Shown here: positions 59,061 through 64,000 of the stretch, one piece after another
Numbering within the stretch: position 1 is the stretch's first letter
How the letters are laid out: the number at the start of each line of letters is the position of its first letter
DNA from: an uncultured Sphingomonadaceae bacterium
GTDB taxonomy: Bacteria > Pseudomonadota > Alphaproteobacteria > Sphingomonadales > Sphingomonadaceae
Direction of reading: 5' to 3'
Assembly: GCA_902806235.1 (NCBI GenBank)
Contig: CADCVW010000030.1
Location: 1-64,000, forward strand
Length of the DNA: 64,000 bases
Translations under genes and position numbers: made by a program
Notes under the pieces: generated by a model
Told to the model about the DNA's origin: nothing
What the model saw: only the letters and a program-made list of their open reading frames with translations
Database searches by the model: none

Positions 59061-60133
59061 GCCGCGCTCCGGAAGCGGAAGCCCTCGGCGGCGAGGCCGG
59101 GGCCGAAGGCGACGGCGACGCCGGGACCCGGGGCGGGCTCGGCGAGCAGCTTTTGCAGCACGAACATCAGCGTCGACGAGCTCATGTTGCCGAAGTCGGC
59201 GAGCACCGCGCGCGACGGCTGCAGCGCGTCGCGAGGGAGCGCCAGCGCGCCCTCCACCGCTTCGAGGATCGAGCGCCCGCCGGCATGGACTGCCCAACGC
59301 GAAACGTGGTGCGGTTCGGCCCCGTCGAGCACGCGTTCCAACAGCGCAGGGTCGCGCAGAGCGCCGGCGATGCGCTGCGGCACTTCGCCCGATAGGTGCA
59401 TGGCAAAGCCGGTGTCGCCGATCACCCAAGTGATAAGCTCGGAGCTCCCCGCCAGGGTCGTCGCGAAAGGGCAGCTGATTTCCAACCCGCGCGGTTCGGC
59501 GCTGACGATCGCGGCGGCGGCGCCGTCGCCGAACTGGAGCATGGCGAGCAGCGGCTCGATCTCGCGAGCTGGCTGGAGGTGCAGCGTGGACAGCTCGACG
59601 GTGACGACGAGCACGCGCGCTCCCGGTTCGGAGCGGACGAGGTGATGCGCGACGCGCAAGGCGGCGACGGCGGCGTAGCAGCCCATGAAGCCGACCAGGG
59701 TGCGCTCGACGTGGGAGCCGAGGCCCAACTCGGCGGCGATGAGCTGGTCGACGCCGGGCGCGACGAAGCCGGTGCAGCTAGCGACGACCAAATGGGTGAC
59801 CTCGCCCAGGTCGCCGAGCTTGTCGATCGCGGCGAGCGCGAGACGCGGCGCTTCGGCCGCGTAAATGCGCATGCGGGCGGAGGTCGGCGGCGGATCGCCG
59901 TGGTAGAAGCCGCCGGGACAGACCGGCGAACCGCCGCCCGGCGCTGCGGGCAGCACCGACCAGCGGTGGCCGATGCCCGAGCGCTCCGCCATGCGGCGGA
60001 ACAGCGCGCGGCGGCGCGAGTCGTCGATCTGCTCGGTCGCCCAATTGACGAAGGCTTCGTGCACGTCGTGGCCGGGCACGGCGGTGGCGACGGCGTTGAT
60101 GTGCGCGGGGGCGGGCGGGCGGAGGCCGGTCAT
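59057..60133 (-). CDS. type III polyketide synthase (chalcone/stilbene synthase family)
   Basis: 358 residues. Homodimeric thiolase-fold enzyme that condenses a fatty acyl starter with malonyl-CoA into alkylresorcinols or alkylpyrones. The catalytic triad is complete: Cys152 (LVGFMGCYAA), His283 (RWAVHAGGRSIL) and Asn316 (LADFGNMSSSTLMFVL). FGDGAAAAIVS and FGPGLAAEGFRFRS close the fold. It is first in a coupled operon with the methyltransferase and FAD protein, an order like srsA-srsB-srsC. It starts 58 bases after the serA stop. Confidence 0.95.
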   Translation of the reverse strand: MTGLRPPAPAHINAVATAVPGHDVHEAFVNWATEQIDDSRRRALFRRMAERSGIGHRWSVLPAAPGGGSPVCPGGFYHGDPPPTSARMRIYAAEAPRLALAAIDKLGDLGEVTHLVVASCTGFVAPGVDQLIAAELGLGSHVERTLVGFMGCYAAVAALRVAHHLVRSEPGARVLVVTVELSTLHLQPAREIEPLLAMLQFGDGAAAAIVSAEPRGLEISCPFATTLAGSSELITWVIGDTGFAMHLSGEVPQRIAGALRDPALLERVLDGAEPHHVSRWAVHAGGRSILEAVEGALALPRDALQPSRAVLADFGNMSSSTLMFVLQKLLAEPAPGPGVAVAFGPGLAAEGFRFRSAA

Positions 60134-60191
60134 CTCTAGCGGCGAGATAGGGAGGGAGGCGCCGTCGCGCCAGCGAAGGCCGGGCCAGCCC

Positions 60192-61769
60192 TCAGAACCG
60201 CAGCGCCTTGGCCCGCTTCACCCCCGGCAGGCGGCTCACCCGGTGTAGCAACTCGCCCGGCACCGCCCCGTCGACCGACAGGAGCAGCACCGCTTCCCCG
60301 CCTGCGTCGCGGCGGCCGAGGTGGAAGGTGCCGATGTTCACCCCCGCTTCCCCCAACGTCGTGCCGAGCCGGCCGATGAAGCCGGGCGCGTCCTCGTTGA
60401 TCACGAACAGCATGTGGCCGGTCAGGTCCGCCTCAATCTTGATGCCGTAAAGCTCGACGAGGCGGGGCGCGCCCTGGCCGAAGAGCGTGCCAGCGACCGA
60501 GCGCTCGCCCTCCGGCGTTCCCGCGGCGACACGAATCAGTGTGTGGTAGTCGCCCTCGCGGTCGTGACGCACCTCACGCACATCCAGTCCGTGCTCGCGC
60601 GCGAGGTAGGGGGCGTTGACCATATTCACCGCGTCCGAGTGCACCCGCATCAGCCCGGCGAGCACGGCGCCAGTGATCGGCTTAGCGTTTAGCTGGGCCG
60701 CCGCGCCTTCGGTCTCGACGGATACCGTCGACACGCCGCCACCCTGCAGCTGGCCGACGAGGCCGCCCAGCTTCTCGGCGAGCGCCATGTAGGGCTTAAG
60801 CCGCGGCGCTTCCTCAGCGGACAGGGACGGCATGTTGAGCGCGTTGGTGACGCCGCCCGTCGTCAAATACTCGGCCATCTGCTCGGCGACCTGGATCGCG
60901 ACGTTGACCTGCGCCTCGGTGGTCGACGCGCCGAGGTGAGGAGTAGAGATGAAGCCGGGCGTGCCGAACAGCGTGGAAGCGGTGGCCGGCTCCTCAGCAA
61001 ACACGTCGAGCGCCGCGCCGGCGACGTGGCCGCCGTCGAGCGCATCCTTCAGCGCGGCTTCGTCCACCAGCCCGCCGCGCGCGCAGTTGATGATGCGGAC
61101 ACCCTTCTTCGTCTTCGCCAGGTTCTCGCGGCCTAGGATGCCGCGCGTCTGGTCGGTCAGCGGCGTGTGAAGGGTGATGAAGTCGGCGCGGGCGAGAAGG
61201 TCGTCCAAGCCGACCTTTTCCACCCCCATCGCCAGCGCGCGGTCGGGAGTGAGGAAGGGATCGTAGGCGATCACCCGCATCTTGAGGCCCTGCGCGCGGT
61301 CGGCGACGATGGAACCGATGTTGCCCGCGCCGATCAGGCCGAGCGTCTTGCTCGTCAGCTCCACGCCCATAAAGCGGTTCTTCTCCCAGCGGCCGGCCTG
61401 GGTGGAGGCGTCGGCCGCGGGGATCTCGCGGGCCAGCGCGAACATCAGCGCCACTGCGTGCTCGGCGGTGGTGATCGAGTTACCGAAGGGCGTGTTCATG
61501 ACAACGACGCCGCGGGCGCTAGCAGCCGGGATGTCGACGTTGTCGACGCCGATCCCGGCGCGGCCGATGACCTTGAGATTAGTCGCAGCGTCGAGCAACC
61601 TCTTCGTCACTTTGGTCGCGGAGCGGACGGCGAGGCCGTGGTAGTCGCCGATGATGGCGGCCTGCTCGTCAGGGGTGAGGCCCGGGCGCTCGTCCACTTC
61701 CAGCCCGCGGGCGCGGAAGATCTCGGCGGCCTTGGGGTCCATCTTGTCGGCGATCAGCACCTTAGGCAT
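60192..61769 (-). CDS. serA: D-3-phosphoglycerate dehydrogenase
   Basis: 525 residues, the long form of SerA (type with an intervening domain). It oxidises 3-phosphoglycerate in the first step of serine synthesis. NAD-binding LGLIGAGNIGSIVADRAQGL, catalytic ARGG (INCARGGLVDEAAL), HLGAST with the catalytic His, the intervening ASB domain from about residue 320, and a C-terminal ACT domain (MLFVINEDAPGFIGRLGTTLGEAGVNIGTFHLGR) where serine would bind are all visible. Located 141 bases downstream of serC on the same strand. Confidence 0.97.
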   Translation of the reverse strand: MPKVLIADKMDPKAAEIFRARGLEVDERPGLTPDEQAAIIGDYHGLAVRSATKVTKRLLDAATNLKVIGRAGIGVDNVDIPAASARGVVVMNTPFGNSITTAEHAVALMFALAREIPAADASTQAGRWEKNRFMGVELTSKTLGLIGAGNIGSIVADRAQGLKMRVIAYDPFLTPDRALAMGVEKVGLDDLLARADFITLHTPLTDQTRGILGRENLAKTKKGVRIINCARGGLVDEAALKDALDGGHVAGAALDVFAEEPATASTLFGTPGFISTPHLGASTTEAQVNVAIQVAEQMAEYLTTGGVTNALNMPSLSAEEAPRLKPYMALAEKLGGLVGQLQGGGVSTVSVETEGAAAQLNAKPITGAVLAGLMRVHSDAVNMVNAPYLAREHGLDVREVRHDREGDYHTLIRVAAGTPEGERSVAGTLFGQGAPRLVELYGIKIEADLTGHMLFVINEDAPGFIGRLGTTLGEAGVNIGTFHLGRRDAGGEAVLLLSVDGAVPGELLHRVSRLPGVKRAKALRF

Positions 61770-61803
61770 GGGTTCGGTCCTCGCTGCCAGTGTTCGAAGA
61801 ACC

Positions 61804-61830
61804 GTTCGCCCTGAGCTTGTCGAAGGACTC
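61804..61830. repeat. half-copy of intergenic repeat family B
   Basis: GTTCGCCCTGAGCTTGTCGAAGGACTC matches one arm of family B (CCTGAGC..GTCGAAGG). No complementary arm is seen nearby. It lies in the serC-serA gap, followed by CTTTCCCCAGCGCGGCC and GAAGGGAAAGGGAGG, which can form a further short hairpin. Confidence 0.6.
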
Positions 61831-61910
61831 CCTCTTTCCCCAGCGCGGCCGAAGGGAAAGGGAGGCCTTTGGACCAGCTCAGCCCAAACGGAGTGGTTGG
61901 AAAGGGGCGG

Positions 61911-63062
61911 CTATTCCGTCGCCCGCGCCTCCGCCCAAGCCCAGTCGAGCCAAGGGCCGAGCGCGTCGATGTCCGCCGTCTCTACCGTCGCGCCGCACCA
62001 GATGCGCAGCCCCGAGGGCGCATCGCGATACGCGCCGACGTCGTAAGCTGCGTCCTCTGCCTCCAAGAGCGCGGCTACGCGCTTGGCGAGCGCGGCGGGG
62101 TCGTGGCCCTGCAGGCCTGCTTCGCTGAAACGGAGGCAGACGCTGGTGTTCGAACGGGTGCGCGGGTCGGCGGCGAGGTGCTCGAGCCATGGTCGCGATC
62201 CCACGATCCGATCGAGCGCGGCGGCATTGGCGTCGGCGCGGGCCATCAGCGCGGATAGGCCGCCCAAGCCGTCGGCCCACTCCAACGCGGCGATGTAGTC
62301 CTCGACGCATAGCATGGAGGGCGTGTTGATCGTGTCGCCCTTGAAGATGCCCTCGATCAGCTTGTCGCCGCTGGTCAGGCGAAAAATCTTGGGGAGAGGC
62401 CGGTCGGGCGCGTAGCTCTCCAGCCGCTCCACCGCGCGAGGCCCCAGGATGAGGATGCCGTGCCCGCCCTCGCCGCCGAGCACCTTCTGCCAGGAGAAGG
62501 TCACAACATCGAGCTTGGGCCAGGGCAGGCTTTGCGCGAAGGCGGCAGAGGTGGCGTCGCAGATGGTGAGGCCTGCGCGGTTGTCGGCGATCCAGTCGCC
62601 GTTGGGCACGCGGACGCCGCTGGTGGTGCCGTTCCAGGTGAACACGACGTCGGTAGCGAGGTCCACCGATGACAAGTCCGGCAGCTCGCCGTAAGGCGCG
62701 CGGACCACGCGGGGGTCGAGCCTGAGCTGCCTCACGGCGTCGGTTACCCAGCCTTCGCCGAAGCTCTCCCAGGCCAGCGTGGTGACGGGGCGCGCGCCCA
62801 GCATGGTCCACATGGCCATCTCCACTGCGCCCGTGTCGGAAGCGGGGACGATGCCGATGCGGTGGGTGTCAGGCACTTCCAGCACCCGCCGGGTCAGCTC
62901 GATCGCGCGGGCGAGGCGCGCCTTGCCGAGCTTGGAGCGGTGCGAGCGGCCGAGCACCTCGGTGGGGAGCGCCGCCGCGCTCCACCCGGGCGGCTTGGCG
63001 CAGGGGCCGGAGGAAAAGAAGGGGCGCGCCGGCTTGGATGCCGGGCGGGTGTTCGTCGTCAT
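61911..63062 (-). CDS. serC: phosphoserine aminotransferase
   Basis: 383 residues from the ATG at 63062 (MTTNTRPASKPARPFFSSGPCAKPP), with GCGAGGAGAGTCGAC upstream; the frame is open 28 codons further but that part is not family-like. SerC transaminates 3-phosphohydroxypyruvate to phosphoserine with PLP. Key segments: FSSGPCAKPPGWS, ASDTGAVEMAMWTMLGARPV, FTWNGTTSGVRVPNG, and the PLP lysine in TFSWQKVLGGEGGHGIL. This is the archaeal/alphaproteobacterial type of SerC, which is longer than the E. coli enzyme. It forms a serine operon with serA. Confidence 0.95.
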   Translation of the reverse strand: MTTNTRPASKPARPFFSSGPCAKPPGWSAAALPTEVLGRSHRSKLGKARLARAIELTRRVLEVPDTHRIGIVPASDTGAVEMAMWTMLGARPVTTLAWESFGEGWVTDAVRQLRLDPRVVRAPYGELPDLSSVDLATDVVFTWNGTTSGVRVPNGDWIADNRAGLTICDATSAAFAQSLPWPKLDVVTFSWQKVLGGEGGHGILILGPRAVERLESYAPDRPLPKIFRLTSGDKLIEGIFKGDTINTPSMLCVEDYIAALEWADGLGGLSALMARADANAAALDRIVGSRPWLEHLAADPRTRSNTSVCLRFSEAGLQGHDPAALAKRVAALLEAEDAAYDVGAYRDAPSGLRIWCGATVETADIDALGPWLDWAWAEARATE

Positions 63063-63359
63063 GTCGACTCTCCTCGCAGAGAGCGCGCGCCGCGTTGGGA
63101 CGGCGTGGCCCGCCCGCGGCGGTAGAGGGCGGGACGGGGGAGTCAAGCGCGGGTTGATTACGTCCCGAAACCGGACGAAGGTCCCGAAAGTCCCGGGCGA
63201 AGTACAATTTTCGCTTCCCGCCGCGGTTGGCGCGCTGGCCGCGCCGGAGCCGGAAAAGCTAACCTTATAAAGTGCCGGGCGCGTTCCAACGGACGCGCCC
63301 GGCTGTAGGACAGCGGAAATTGCGCGGGCCGCCGGAGACTCGCCCCGCCGGCCCCGCCG
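63063..63359. other. intergenic region upstream of serC
   Basis: About 300 bases between the serC start and the stop of the glycine-zipper gene. It carries the hairpin at 63274 and, on the minus strand, a possible serC -35 box (TTGACT, around 63140-63145) without a clear -10. CTAACCTTATAAAGT next to the hairpin is the most AT-rich part. No gene or riboswitch recognised. Confidence 0.4.
63274..63303 (-). terminator. stem-loop after the glycine-zipper gene
   Basis: GCCGGGCGCGT and ACGCGCCCGGC pair perfectly (11 bp) around TCCAACGG. Read on the minus strand it is followed by ACTTTATAAGG, a weak T-run. It is 57 bases past the stop codon of the upstream gene on that strand and likely ends its transcript. 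Confidence 0.6.
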
Positions 63360-63845
63360 TCAGCGGCAGCGCACGTTGTCGCGCTGGATCGCCCGGCCGG
63401 CGAGCGCACCCGCCGCGCCGCCCAGCAAGGTGCCGAGCGTGTTGCTGCCGCCCGGCGCGATGAACCGGCCGAGCAGCCCGCCGGCGACGCCGCCGACGAT
63501 CAGACCGGTCGTGCCGTCGGAACGGCGGCAGTAGTAGCGCCCGTCTTGCCCGCGGTAGATGCGCTCGTTGGCGCTGAGCACGCGCGGCCGGTAGGACGGG
63601 TCGTCGCGGTAGTAGCGGTCAGCGTAGTAGCGGTCGTAGCCGGGCTCCGGCCGGTTGTAGTCGTAGCGCTGATACTCGCGGTAGTCGCGGCGCGCCTGGC
63701 GGACGTCCTGCCGGTACTCGCGCCGGGCTTCGCGCTCGGCCTTGCGGTAATCGCGCTCGGCGCGGGAGGACTGCGCTGCGGCCGGCGCGGCGACGGGCAC
63801 GGCCATCAGCGACAGAGCGACGGCGGAAAGGATGGGGGTACGCAT
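63360..63845 (-). CDS. exported protein with glycine-zipper 2TM domain
   Basis: 161 residues. A signal peptide (RTPILSAVALSLMAVPVAAPAAAQS) is followed by a highly charged Arg/Tyr/Glu-rich region (RAERDYRKAEREARREYRQD, RRDYREYQRYDYNRPEPGYD) and a C-terminal glycine zipper (GLIVGGVAGGLLGRFIAPGGSNTLGTLLGGAAGALAG) as in Rickettsia 17-kDa antigen-like proteins. It is probably periplasmic or outer-membrane-associated. No lipobox Cys is present at the cleavage site. Function unknown. The upstream 155 bases to the window end hold no gene I can see. Confidence 0.85.
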   Translation of the reverse strand: MRTPILSAVALSLMAVPVAAPAAAQSSRAERDYRKAEREARREYRQDVRQARRDYREYQRYDYNRPEPGYDRYYADRYYRDDPSYRPRVLSANERIYRGQDGRYYCRRSDGTTGLIVGGVAGGLLGRFIAPGGSNTLGTLLGGAAGALAGRAIQRDNVRCR

Positions 63846-64000
63846 GGTACGACTCCTGAAACGGAAACTGCCGGAAGGAACGGAGCGGGGCGGGCGCAGG
63901 TTGCGTGAACCGAAAACAACCTGCGGTTCACCCCGCAGCAAGACGGTTCGCACTTCCAAGCAGCTTTGTGCGGCGTGGCCCGCCAACCAAACGGAGCCCG

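Overview
This is a GC-rich (about 70%) bacterial chromosome segment, most likely from an alphaproteobacterium of the order Sphingomonadales. The evidence is a SciP homologue (a CtrA inhibitor largely confined to Alphaproteobacteria), class I PHA synthase with phasin, a PEPxxWA-type sorting tail, a LOV-domain hybrid kinase, a large TonB-dependent receptor, and sphingomonad-style intergenic repeats. Genes are dense, with many 4-base ATGA/GTGA overlaps. No rRNA, CRISPR array, integrase or transposase was seen; one tRNA (Glu, UUC) is present.

Layout. 1-4.8 kb: DnaJ-type gene (cut by the window edge), pdxH, a cation diffusion facilitator, a PhzF-like isomerase, a decayed membrane glycosyltransferase and a NUDIX hydrolase. 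4.9-8.2 kb: mnmA, sciP, two small GlsB/YeaQ membrane proteins and a SIMPL-domain protein. 8.3-14.5 kb: an RND efflux adaptor and pump, a DUF445 protein and an acetyltransferase. 14.7-19.3 kb: murA, clpS, phasin and phaC; the phasin promoter carries likely PhaR operators. 19.4-36.7 kb: an aminotransferase, hom, glpX and recJ, interrupted twice. The first interruption (20.6-27.7 kb) is an accessory segment with an O-methyltransferase, two dehydrogenases, a CHRD/PEP-CTERM protein and several broken genes. It contains four internal copies of a 24-base palindromic repeat and has one more at each end. The second (30.4-34.7 kb) holds an RhlE-type helicase, a BrnT/BrnA toxin-antitoxin pair, the LOV kinase and a YciI-like protein.

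36.7-44.7 kb: tRNA-Glu, a YeiH-type transporter, then an MFS transporter, TonB-dependent receptor, Gfo/Idh/MocA oxidoreductase, aldo/keto reductase and flavin-dependent oxidoreductase, which look like an uptake and oxidation unit for an unidentified substrate. 44.8-47.8 kb: glpK and glpD for glycerol use. 47.8-56.4 kb: a tightly coupled eight-gene run (flavin reductase, GT4 glycosyltransferase, CgeB-type glycosyltransferase, sugar nucleotidyltransferase, PIG-L deacetylase, second GT4, methyltransferase, FemAB/BioF2-like acyltransferase) that meets a phosphohexomutase gene tail to tail. Its product is not known to me; it looks like a decorated hexosamine-containing glycoside or glycan and is the best candidate for an undescribed system. 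56.4-60.1 kb: a type III polyketide synthase, methyltransferase and flavoprotein, in the order of phenolic-lipid operons, followed by a TonB-C-domain protein. 60.2-63.9 kb: serA, serC and a glycine-zipper surface protein.

All calls come from reading the sequence and its translations; no database search was run. Product names at family level are solid where motifs are quoted. Substrates and the roles of the clusters are inference.
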